From Cladopsammia gracilis (Eukaryota > Cnidaria > Anthozoa > Scleractinia > Dendrophylliidae), in assembly GCA_022457155.1 (NCBI GenBank), contig JAJGOT010000416.1, positions 577,501 through 641,500 of the forward strand: a DNA stretch of 64,000 bases, written 5' to 3'. The notes below the pieces were generated by a model, which was not told the origin of the DNA, ran no database searches, and saw nothing but the letters and a program-made list of their open reading frames with translations. This document shows, piece by piece, positions 1 to 12,600 of the stretch. A program made the translations under genes and the position numbers. Each line of letters begins with the position of its first letter. Within the stretch, counting starts at the first letter, position 1.

Positions 1-244
1 AAGTATTAAAACAGAACAATATTATTCAGAAATAATTGATACCTCTTGGGAGCAAACATTAAGGTGCATGTGTGAGCCTTTTCCACAAATCGAGCTTCTG
101 GTACATTTCAGTGGTTTCTTTCAAATTTTCCGACAATCAACCTGGCTATTTTATATGGGAGATCCCCCTCCCTCAACTAACCCGGGTGAATGTGTTGCAG
201 TAAATGCGATATATAAGGAAATGAGTGTTCTTACTGTTAGATTG

Positions 245-250
245 TTTATT
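245..250 (-). terminator. Poly(A) signal of copy A
   Basis: AATAAA on the minus strand 47 bases past the stop codon. The matching place in copy B reads AACAAA, so copy B may use another signal. Confidence 0.55.
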
Positions 251-296
251 AATAATGATCAAAAGTGTGGAATATTGAATACATTGTACCTTGGGT

Positions 297-658
297 TTAG
301 TCACTACCACAGTAGCGGAGAGAACAATGACCACTAGGTGTACCACTAAGGTAGTACACATAGTATGAGCCACAATTTCTAACTTTGATGTTTTTTGACC
401 AGTAACAGCAGTTTCCACTCCAGTGAAAACACGCCGTCCTGCTGACCTGACCGTCTGCCACTGTGGGGTGACCACCATTCATCCAGCCGGTTGCTTGTGT
501 GTCACACCTGTCTATGGGTGAACATGAAGTTGCCATTCTTGAACCTGCTGAACCTTCAAATCGGAACCAGCCAGGACCAATTCCACTGTCACATTGGCCG
601 TAACCTATATACGAAATCTTTCTGTCTGCACTGTTTAGGCTTTGATAATTTTGGCATT
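297..658 (-). CDS. Copy A exon 18: D8C domain and stop
   Basis: About 120 residues and a TAA stop at 297-299. Pattern: [45 protein letters not shown]...[19 protein letters not shown]. This is the eight-cysteine D8C domain found in uromodulin, GP2 and OIT3, where it normally precedes other domains; here it is the C-terminus. The acceptor is TTATCAG at 659-660. Confidence 0.8.
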
Positions 659-3600
659 CTGATAAATAAAATTATATTAACAAAGTCAAGCAACAACGTG
701 GGACGTTATGGTTACAAAATGTAACCCATCAGCAACAGAAGAAACGTTTCAATCTTTTATGTTCTTGCTATTGTTTAAATTAGTTTCAGGTAGTATGTTA
801 GTGTACACACGTAAAATTCCAAAAAGGGCATTATGGAGATATGTACAGAATATGAACTACAGTAAAATAGAAAAGTGGAGGGCAAATGAATTTTTGAAAT
901 GTTTCAACATCGTTTGTCCTTTGCTGGGGACTCTTAACTGTTTTACAAATTATGACCATGTCCATGAATAACCAAGTATGAATGATTGTTTCGTAAGTAC
1001 CAATACTGGGCTTTTAATAATTGTTTTACAAATCATAACCATGACCATGAATAACCAAGTGTGAATGATTCTTTTGTAAATACCAATACTGGGCTTTTAA
1101 CTGTTTTACAAATCATAACCATGACCATGAATAACCAAGTGTGAATGATTCTTTTGTAAATACCAATACTGGGCTTTTAACTGTTTCACAAATCATAACC
1201 ATGACATGAATAACCACGTGTGAATGATTCTTTCGTAAATAGCAATACTCGGCTTTTAACTGTTTTACAAATCATAACCATGACATGAATAACCAAGTGT
1301 GAATGATTCTTTCGTAAATACCAATACTCGGCTTTTAACTGTTTTACAAATCATAACCATGACATGAATAACCAAGTGTGAATGATTCTTTTGTAAATAC
1401 CAATACTCGGCTTTTAACTGTTTTACAAATCATAACCATGACATGAATAACCAAGTGTGAATGATTCTTTTGTAAATACCAATACTCGGCTTTTAACTGT
1501 TTTACAAATCAAACCATGACATGAATAACCAAGTGTGAATGATTCTTTTGTAAATACCAATACTCGGCTTTTAACTGATTTACAAATCATAACCATGACA
1601 TGAATAACCAAGTGTGAATGATTCTTTTGTAAATACCAATACTCGGCTTTTAACTGTTTTACAAATCATAGCCATGACCATGAATAACCAAGTGTGAATG
1701 ATTCTTTTGTAAATACCAATACTCGGCTTTTAACTGTTTTACAAATCATAACCATGACATGAATAACCAAGTGTGAATGATTCTTTTGTAAATACCAATA
1801 CTCGGCTTTTAACTGTTTTACAAATCATAGCCATGACCATGAATAACCAAGTGTGGATGATTCTTTTGTAAATACTAATACTCGGCTTTTAACTGTTTTA
1901 CAAATCATAACCATGACATGAATAACCAAGTGTGAATTGAATAATTCTTTCGTAAATACCAATACTCTGCTTTTAACCAAGAAATGAACACAAGTTATGC
2001 AAATGACGTATTAACTGGCTAAATAATCCACTCAGATAAATAAATAAATTTAAATAAATAAATAAACATTGAAGAACTCAAGAACAAGTCGATTCGGCTG
2101 CCTCTGTTTGATGTCGATGGTGCTCGACTGCTTACCAGCATAAAAATCGTTTTCTTTCCTCCTCCGAGGACGTAAATAAAACAAAAAAACAAACAAACAA
2201 AAAACAACATTTCACAGAAGCAAAAAAAAATATTAGTCCATGAGCCAAATCTTGAAATGTGGCTAAAAATTCAGCTTCGTAGCACCCCCGTGCGGACCAA
2301 GTGTATTTGGTATCAAATTAAAGCTTATGATCCATAATTTTCGAATTCACTTGTTACCAGCTTAGTAACTGATGCATAAGGGAGATATAGTGGTGTTTTC
2401 ATGGGGGGATGGGTTGGGAGATTTTTTGTCTCATGGACACCCTAGCTATTTCAAACTACGATAACTTTGCAAATACCCATCCATTATGCATGAAACATGA
2501 CTATGTTGTTTATCAAGAGGTCATCTACTAACATCCGCATTTTTGTTTACTGCACTTGTTGCCATGGCAACTGTTACTATGGAAACGCATACGAAATGAG
2601 AAAATCATCATTTTCTCAATGTTTCTGCTTCATTTTAAAGGTGAATTATCACAAAACACCTTATACAGAGGTTTTAAAACACGTTTTACCAGAGCCAAGG
2701 TGTTTTCATTGTTAAATGATGCCTTTAGAAAGCTCCATTTCATTTTTTGGGGGGAGGGAGGGGAGGTCCCGTTGTTCCCTGTCAAGACGTAATCGGAAAT
2801 GCAAGGTTTATGGCCATACATTGACCACTTTATTAGGAACACTTTTGAAATCTAGCTGGCAAGAAGACCTGTTCCGATTGTGTCTATCACCTACCGTCAT
2901 CTTGAGTTCTTGTTTATGTGTTTTCATGGCAACGACTGCCAGGCCAGGATAACAGATCAAGAACATGGATAACAAAAATTTTCTCAAAGTCAATACAATG
3001 CAAAATTCCTCAATGCCGTTTTCACAAGCATAGTATTGCTACTGAAAAAAAAATATTTTAAAAAATTTATTTTAAAATAAAGAAATATATATGTTGTAGG
3101 TTAAAATTATTTTAGGTTAAAAATTATTTAAAGTAGGTTAATTTTTATTTTCCTTTGTCCCAGATTCATTAACATAATCTCAGACAAAGGAAAATAAAAA
3201 TTAACCTAGTTTGAAATAATTTTAACCTAAAATCATTTTAACCTACAACATATATATTGATAAACCGCGTATAAGTTCAGAGTTGTAAAGTCAGATCCGG
3301 GAGGACAATCAGTTAAAAGTCAGTAAAAAGTAACAAGAAATGAAATATGTAACGCTGACTTAGGAAATATTTCATAATACGTCGTAAATCATCCCAACTG
3401 AACAATTTTTATTTCTCACATGTTTTATTCTGTGCATCTGGGAAAAAGAAAAACGTAAATCAATATGGATCATTTTCAGTGTATATCTCAGTTGATAATA
3501 ATATTTCCGTTCCGATATATTTAGATATTGTCCGGATGTATTCAGATATATAAAAAATCACGACCATTTTCTACTTAAAACAGCTTAAATTAAGTAGAGT

Positions 3601-6600
3601 TCATGCCCATTTTAGGCTGTTTTGACACTTCTCTACCCAAAATGCATTTCAAGTTTAAATAGTCCCACAATACACTTCGGTATTATTGGAAGCTGAGTCA
3701 GCCATCTTGAAAACTGAATGTCTGGCTAAAAGGTAAGAAATTCCTTTTTTTACTCTACAAAATGTTACAGAAGTGCATGTTATGTTATTGCTGAATTGCT
3801 TTACAACAAGATGACTTGTTTATACGTGAATAATCTATTAAACTTGCTTTTTGTGATGAAATCATACCTAAAAATTCTGTAAGTACATCGTCGAGTTTTA
3901 GTGAATTTTTCTTCAATGTTTCGTGAATGAAATATAATTACGATTGATTTCTGCAAATTCTTCAAACAAAAAACCAAGGTTTTTAACTTTTTAATCAGTA
4001 GCACATGCATTTACATCGCTTTAAGGTTTTGTTTTAAAGTTGATATGCATAGTTCCACTCTTATGTAAACAGTTTTATGGTGTTTTTCAGATTCAAACAT
4101 GTAGAAACTCTGCTTCATAACCCCGAGATGAGATGACAGAAATTAATCCGAACTCAAGGAAACGTAAATTACCCTGTACTACTCCAAACTGGAATAAGTG
4201 CATCTGCCACGTAGAATATGTCACGGGACCGTTAATCTCGTTTTCTGAAAAAAAGCTGGAATACATTTGAGAGGTGTGCAAAACGGCGAAAAGATGCTAT
4301 ATGGGCTCAATTGGAGGGTTACTGGCAACTTGGGCCGAGTAGGGGACACTATCATCGGAAATGCTATCAGGTTTACACTGACAAATCGAAAATTGCGAGA
4401 GCGGAGAAACTACAACAAAATGTCACGGAAAATGGAGATGACCATGATCAGGCTTCTACTGCTGAACCTCCAAACAAACGAATCTCAAGATCCCAGTTTG
4501 AACTGTTCGATATTGCAAAATGTGCTATTTGTCAAAAGGAAAAGATGAAGAAAGGTACGAGATCCAGAGAACCGCTGACGTTGAATATGACCGAGTGTGG
4601 AAGTGTTTCACTGATGAATGCTGCTCAGATTAGGGACGACAAACGTCTTTTGAAAGAGATTCGTGATCAAGACACCATTGCTCTCGAGATCAAGTACCAT
4701 AAGTCCTGTTATAGAGATTACGTTCGCCCAAATAGCCTTGAGAACTTTGAGGAACAGAATTGTCAAGAGGAGGACTTAACTACCGGTAGCTACAACAGAG
4801 CGTTTGTCAAGGTCAAGGAGTTGGTGAGACTGAAAGTTATAGAAGAGTCACAGGCCATTACGATGTCGAAACTGTTAGAACAGTACGTTAATTACTTGAA
4901 GGAAGAGGCAATCGATGCTCCCAACTACAGATCTTCTAAATTGAAAAGTCGCCTGAGGAAATGCTTTGGAGACAGTTTGTCGTTTCGACTGCCCCTTGAC
5001 AAAACACAATCAGAAATTGTCTATAATGCGCACATAACAACTGGCGAAGTCGTAGAAACCATTATGAACAGTAGTGAACACAAATATGACGACACAGACA
5101 GAGTAGAAATAGAAGCTGGATCAGATGAGAAGGATGATGAAAAATTTCGTCAGGTTTATCATGCAGCAAAAGTGATTCGCACTCTTATCACTGGCATGAA
5201 AGCAGAAATGCCTTGGCCACCAACGACAGGAGATTTAGATTGTGACAGTGCCATAGTGCCAGACCTATTGTACAATATGTTAGCCTGGATTTGTTCCTCT
5301 GATGCTGAGTACAGTGACACTAGAGTCTCTGATGTTACTCCTGATGTTCATCGGGTTGTCCTTTCTCTAGCTCAAGATCTCATACATTCAGTTAGTCGCG
5401 GTCGAATTAAAACACCTAAGCACGTCACCCTACCCTTGACGGTAAAGAGCCTTACAGGAAATTCTGAGTTAATTACTATGCTGAACAGGTTTGGCCATGG
5501 TCTCTCCTACTCCCAAATAGAAGAACTAGAGACAGCGCTGGCAGAGAGAGAACTCGAGAAGCAGCAAGATGGTATCCTAGTGCCTAGTACATGTAGCATC
5601 GGAGTTCCCGGTGTGTTTTGTTGGGACAACAATGATCTGCTTGAGGAAACCTTGTCAGGTATACCATGAATTCATAATCATCTCATTATTTTCTGTATTG
5701 TCTTCAGGATTTTTATACATAGGTTTATCTAGTACTCAGGTATCATGCGTTTCATTCTCTCTCCAGGCAAAGGAACGACACACTGTACGAATGGCATCGT
5801 AATCCAGCGGAAGCCCCTCACCTGCGCCCTTCCTCCAAACATGGCGGCTGACAAGTCTCGACCAGCAAAGAGCCGTTCACTGACTTGCATCCCGACAGAT
5901 GTCCTTCCGTTTCACTCTGGTACTCGACAAGGACCGCACCGATTAAATATCTGTATCCGTGATGTCATAGAGATCACTCCTGAGACAACAGCGTATGCAA
6001 AAGCGATTGACTTTGGATGGATGTTATGTAGGCAGCCGATTCGAGACACCCTCTTTACATTTGATGTTGGTCAAAGGCAGGTAATACCGGCCTGGACAGG
6101 CTTTAATATAAAGTTCCAGCAAGATATCCCACGGGAAAGCATAGTTGGCTATTGCCAAGTAATTGAAGCCAGTCCAACAGAGATACCCACGGTGTATACT
6201 GTTCTTCAGAGATCCTTGCAAATGGCCAATCAGTTAGGGCAACAAGAAGCTATCGTGGTGTTCGACCAGACAATATACGCCAAAGCCCTTGAAGTCATCT
6301 GGCAAAACCAGAGACAATTCGATCGCTTGGTACTAAGGATGGGTACGTTCCACACCATTTGTGTGTTCATGGCGGCGATTGGGAAGCGGTTTGGAGATGC
6401 TGGTCTGGGTGACATTCTGACGGAGAGCGGTGTTGTTGGCTCTGGGTCTGTTGCCGGTGTTCTCGAAGGTCGCCACTACAATCGAGCTTTGCGTACACAC
6501 AAGGTAAGTTCAATAGCGAATGAGCATTATTTGTTATTGTAAAAACCAAATATAAAATTCAAAAGTGTCTCTGATGGAAACGCAATTTTTAAAAATGTTA

Positions 6601-9600
6601 GTAACAACCCGCACAATAAACCTCTCAACCTACATTCTCCTTCTCTATTTCAGATCGTGTTTGAAGCGCTGCAGAGACTCCAGTGGAAGAATTTCAAGTC
6701 CTGGCTTGTGGGCCGCGGTCACCAATGCAGTTGCATCACACTCGCGATTGCCATAGAAGACATCAGAAAAGACTTCTCTGCAGATAAATTCAACAAGCTC
6801 CTGAGCATGGCCGACTTCGTAAAGATCTTTGATCTGTATGAAAAGTTCAGCAGAGAAGACAACGGTCCTATGAAGGCGTTCTGGAGTTCGTACATAGATA
6901 TGGTGTCCTTACTGATGTCCCTTATCAGAGCAACAAGAGAAGGCAACTGGCCTTTACATCTGGAGTGCGTCAAACAAATGCTCCCATGGTACTTCGCCTA
7001 TGACCATATTAATTATGCACGTTACCTGCCTGTTTATCTGATCCACATGATGATGTTACCTGAGACCCACCCTCAAGCTCAGATGATGCTAGAGAATGGT
7101 GACTTTGGCGTACAGAGAACGACGATGCACGGTTTTTCCCAGCTGCCTGTTGATCAGACCATCGAACAGACACTCAACAGAAATACAAAAACAAAAGGAG
7201 GAATCGTTGGGTTCAGTCTGAGAAAGAGTGCTGTGCAGCGTTGGCTTTTAACAGCGCATTCCCGCGCTGCGTTCGTTGACAAGTGCCGAATGATGACAGG
7301 CAATACTAAGCAAGAAGAAAATCGTCTTCACAAGGAAACTGGATGCACCCGGATGAGACGAGACGAAGAAGATGTTAAGAAGGTGATGGAAGTGGTCAGT
7401 AACTGGAATGACCCATTCGAAGAATCTGAAGAGCTTGTCAGCATCAGCTCCGGTTGTGTAGCAAGCGACAACATCAAGCAGGATTTACTCACAGCCAAAC
7501 AGAAAGGAATAGATGCTCTAACTAAATTTGTAGAGGAGAGATTGCTGTCAAGCTCTACCGGATTTTATGACACTCTTTCTAAATTGAAGCTGGGAACTTT
7601 TAGTGATGTACAGAAGAAGACGTCTTTGACAAAGGAAGGAAAGACCGTTATCTTGAGAGCGGACCGTAATCTATTTGCACGATTACTAGTGATTGGTCAG
7701 AGTCGGAAGATGGATCTGCGTGAGTTACTAGTGCACGAGCTTGGTCCTTTACCCTGGTCGTTGGCTTTGTTTGATGGATCCCTTGCAAAAACGAATAAAG
7801 CAGCTCTTCCTAAGCTTATTGAGGATGGCGTAGAATGTCTACAGCACCTGCCGGAACGAACAACAACAGTCATCATCGATGCTATGGCCATGCTACAAAC
7901 GCTTAGCAAGATCCCAGACAGATTCGCTGACCTGGCAGAGATGGTACTAAACAGAATCCTGATGAGTGCAGGAGAGGCTACAAGAATCGATTTTGTAGGA
8001 GATCAGTATCCCAAAGTCTCGATAAAGAACATTGAGAGGGAGAAGAGAAGTAGTGGCGGCCATCTGACAGTTACCATCACAAGCCCGCAACAGCTTTGTC
8101 CGCGGCAATGGAGAAAATTCATGTCGACTGGAGCCAGTAAGGAAGGTCTTATGGACTTTCTTGTCAATGAATGGTCAACCAATCAAGCCTTTGCTCTGAA
8201 GATTGGGAACCGAACAGTCTACATCACCCACGGAAACCGTTGTACCAGGCTCGATGTTTCGGATGGTAGAGTAGTAGCAACTGAGGCATTGGAATTGTAC
8301 AGCACTCAAGAGGAGGCAGACACCAGAATGTTCTTACATGCTTTCCATGCTTCTTCCAATGGGCATCAAGGAGTCGCAATAATCTCCTCTGACACAGACG
8401 TTGAAGTGTTGGCATGCCACCATCAAGCCGCCATTCCTGCTGAAATAACTCTAGTCAGTGGCACAAGAAGTAGGTCGAGGCTCGTCAGTATTCCTCGTCT
8501 GTGTGACAAGCTGGGTCCCCACATGTGCCAGGTTCTCCCGAGCCTACATGCCCTGACGGGATGTGACTCCATCAGTGCATTTGCTGGAAAAGGGAAAAAG
8601 AAGGCCCTGGAAATCGTTAAGAATGATGAAGTCATTAGAAACAGTGTAGAAGTCCTTGGTGAGAGTGTTCCTTTGAGCGAGGCTCAAATGGTTAAGCTGG
8701 AAGAGGCCGTTTGTAGGCTTTATAATGAACGCCAATGTACCCGCGTGAATGAGCTGAGGTACAGGATGTTCTGCAAAGGCAAGAATGTGCAGTCCCATCA
8801 GCTTCCTCCAACAAGTGCCGCCTTGAAGCAGCATCTCAAGCGAGTAAATTATCAAGCCCATATTTGGAGGCGTGCTCTACATCCACAGACAGACGTAGGT
8901 CCTGAAAACCAAGGCTGGCAGCTAAGGGATGGTCGCCTGGAGATTGTCTGGACAAATCTGGCACCAGCTCCAGAGGCCGTGATGGAGCTAGTCTGCTGTG
9001 GATGCAAAGGCGCTTGCCAAACCAGACGCTGTTCATGTGTAAGAAACAGTCTTCCCTGCACTGACGCCTGCACATGCACTGATCAATGTGTAAACAGTGC
9101 TACTGGCCAAGGAGATGATGGCGATGATGACGATGAGGACGATGATGCCGAGGATGAGGAGGAACTGTAAATGTGTTTCAGAAAGAACCTGTTTCAAGCA
9201 GTGCATTGTAACAAGATGAAAGTCGTGTATTCTGTAAATAGCTCGTGCATATTCCTGTGCACTACAATAAGCTAGGTATTTCTACAAACTTTTGTGATAA
9301 ATTAATTTTCTAGGGAGAATTCTTTACCCTCCCTCGCCCTGCTGCAGACTCCAGATCTATATTGTGCACTTCACTGTTTCACTTTGTGAAGTAGTTCATA
9401 CCAGGAAGTGTAGAGCGCGAGTAAAACATGAAAATAAATAAGTAGTAAAACGAATATCGGATGTTACCTGATATTGACTTTAATATTACAGGTTATCTTG
9501 GTCTAATGTTCTTGATCTGTTATCCTGGCAGTCGTTGCCATGGAAACACATAAACAAAAACTCAAGATGACAGTAGGTGATAAACACAATCGGAACAGGT

Positions 9601-12600
9601 CTTCTTGCCATCTAGATTTCAAAAGTGTTCCTAATAAAGTGGTCAATGTATGGCCATAAACCTCGCATTTCCGATTATGTCTTGACAGGCAACAACGGGA
9701 CCTCCCGCTCCCTACCCCCCCAAATGAAATGGAGCTTTGTAAAGGTATCATTTAACAACGAAAACACCTTCGCTCTAGTAAAATGTGTTTTAAAACCTCT
9801 GTATAAGGTGTTTTGTGATAATTCACCTTTAAAATGAAGCAGAAACATTGAGAAAATGATGATTTTTCTAATTTCGTATGCGTTTCCATAGTAACAGTTG
9901 CCATGGCAACATGTGCAGTAAACAAAAATGCGAATGTTAGTAGATGACCTCTTGATAAACAACATAGTCAAGTTTCATGCATAATGGATGGGTATTTGCA
10001 AAGTTATCGTAGTTTGAAATAGCTAGGGTGTCCATGAGACAAAAAATCTCCCAACCCATCCCCCCATGAAAACACCACTATATCTCCCTTATGCATCAGT
10101 TACTAAGCTGGTAACAAGTGAATTCGTAACATATGGACCATAAGCTTTAATTTGATACCAAATACTCTTGGTCCGGAGGGGGGTGCTACGAAACTGAATT
10201 TTTGGGTCCCTGGCTCATGGACTATATTGCAATGTTTTCATTTTCCAGCCTCTTCACCAGACCTCCTCCCCCTGCACTCAGTAGGTTTGTTTGTTTGTTT
10301 GTTTGTTTGTATGTTTGTTTTCCAACTTTAGCGCTTTTTGATTTCTACGAGTTTTGGCGTGTTGTTAGAAAAGAATACATTGTGGCAGGAGCCCATCATG
10401 GGCTCCTGATTGTGGATGAAAACTGTTTCATATCCGACAGATGTTAAAGCCGGAGTAAAGAGCTGATAACAGCGAATTAAAGGACAATGAGTGTAAAGAA
10501 TGCTTAAACGCATCGCATTGCATTTTTAATTGCAAACTGATCGCAATATGTTTTCAATGGAATTTTATACCCAACCGCAATGCATAATTTCATGCATTCC
10601 ATGACAGTAGCCTTGTGGAGTCAACCCACAAAGGGCTCTAGTTACGAAAATAATTGCCGATGCCAAACTGTTAATATATTGATTTAAGCTATAATTAGTT
10701 AAGTTCATGTTTATTTGGCTTATAAACGATATCGTCCCCAGTCCCTTCTCCGCTTTTAAATCCTGGGGTGGGCGTAGAAACCTCAAGCTGCCAAAATACT
10801 TCAAGAATCGTGAAGTATACTTTTGTCACGTGACACAAAATTATTTTCAGAGAATTGGAAGCCGTGTTTTTTTTCCTGGCCATCTGAAACCGTTGTTCAT
10901 ACGAAAAGTGGACATTCCATCATGCTTTACATGACGTCTGAAACCGTTGTTCATACCAAATGTGGACATTTCCCTCCTTTTAATTAGAACATAAGCAGCT
11001 GATAGAGCAGTTTTCAATTGAGTGTCGAAAGTAATTTCGCAATAGGCCATTTCCGAGTTGCCTTTAGCCTCTCTATCAAAGCGAGGTTAGGTGCGTTTTC
11101 ATTCAGTTTTCATTTACAAGCAAATACGTTTTATTTGCATGTGAATGAAAACTCATTTTCATATGAAAGGTTTCGCACCTAGCCTCGCTTTGATAGAGAG
11201 GCTAAAGGCAACTCGGAAATGGCCTATTGCTTTGGTTTTGCATTGCCACGCTTTGTGGTTGGCTAAAAAATCTCGCGCCAATTCAGTTTGTTAACCAATT
11301 AAACAATAGAACACATTTTCTATCATGAGTTTACCGACGTTATAAACCCACGCGGGATGTTGAGAGAACACGAGAAAAGCTTGTAAATCACGAGCCGCAG
11401 GCGAGTGATTTACAAGCTTTTCGGTAAACTGATAGAAAATGTGTTCTATTGCTTTTATGAAAAAACTATGAAAAGCGTTTGGAAAGAGAGAACTTTGTTG
11501 TAGTTTTGTGCCGATCAAGTGCTTGTTCTCATAACATTCATCGGATGACGCGGGAAAACCAATCAAAGCGGCTGAAAGAATAAATGAACTTAACACGATG
11601 CCACTGACAAAGCTGCACTGACAAATTCACGGGTTCAACGAAAGTGATGAAAAGTTTTAGCACTTTGAAATAAGTCAGTTAAAATTTATCATCTGATAGA
11701 AGAAAATATATTCAATGATTCAAAAGTTCTTTGAATGGGAAATCCAGAAAATTGTGTCCGGAATCTGCCGCCGCAAACATGAATGTACGAGGAAAGTTTG
11801 GAAGCCTACAATTTTTATGGCGATTGCCTTCTTGTCAAGAATTTTTCAATAAAGGTTAGTTCCAGAAACTCAGCTTCTGAAACTGTTTTCGACTTTATCT
11901 ACTTACTTTGAAGTGTACAGTGAAGCCCGTACTTCTCTACTTAAAGTGCTGAATGAAAACTAAACTCGTTTTTAAGCCTACAGTTCTGAGAGTTTGATTG
12001 GTTTGATGGAACAGCCTGAATTGTTTGATCATTTTATGCAAAAAATTTGTTTAACCATAAACCTATAATTTTTGTTAGCTTCATTTTCTTCTTGCTAATT
12101 GATCATCCTTGCTTGGACACATAATCAGAATTTAAACTGTATCCGGTACAAAAGGATTCCATAGAAAAATCTCAAAAACAAAACACGATAAAGCGTATAA
12201 ATGGAATCGGCCTAAAATAATTATCCTAAACAACAAAGCTATAGGCCTTGCTTTTTAATTCCACTCTGCAAATGCGTCTTATTTAGAAGTTATCTTAGGA
12301 TATGTAGGAACATTTATAAACTTCAGTTCAGTGAATTTCAATCGACAATTTCCTTAGTTTGAAAGCTGCTGTTTGCTCTTTGGGATCCATAATTTATGAG
12401 CTTTTCACTAAACCTTCAGCTCAGTGAACTTCACCAAGTACATAACGAGGTTGTTTTGATTGTCATTGATCGCTGCATGTAAGCCTGTTGTTAAGATCAG
12501 TTTTAAATAAGCTTAGTGTTGTTTTGTCGATAAGCCATTTTTTGCTTGCGTGCGTGGGAATTTTTTTTTTATTTTGTAGGTTTGAGGCGCAGCAACTTAT

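Larger units (their letters stand above)
2235..10223 (+). mobile_element. 8.0 kb DNA transposon with long TIRs (Academ-like)
   Basis: Ends AGTCCATGAG and CTCATGGACT are inverted, and the flanking ATATT occurs on both sides (2230-2234 and 10224-10228). The homologous intron of copy B has a single ATATT at 60281-60285 with matching flanks, an empty site. If the termini are read as TAGTCC the duplication is TAT (3 bp). The encoded protein has an XPG/FEN1-like nuclease, which from memory is the mark of Academ elements, whose duplications are reported as 3-4 bp. It sits antisense inside the last intron of the lectin gene. Confidence 0.85.

Noticed and set aside
1423..1611. Short peptide-coding frames in the 79-81 bp arrays (also at 54045-54227 and 57294-57515)
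   Set aside because: They follow the repeat unit and break whenever unit length changes.
2497..2993. Several 60-80 codon frames in the left TIR and mirrored in the right
   Set aside because: They overlap on both strands, reappear inverted in the other arm and have no domain.
8544..8861. 105-codon minus-strand frame inside the transposase exon
   Set aside because: A shadow of the plus-strand coding frame, which has clear nuclease motifs.
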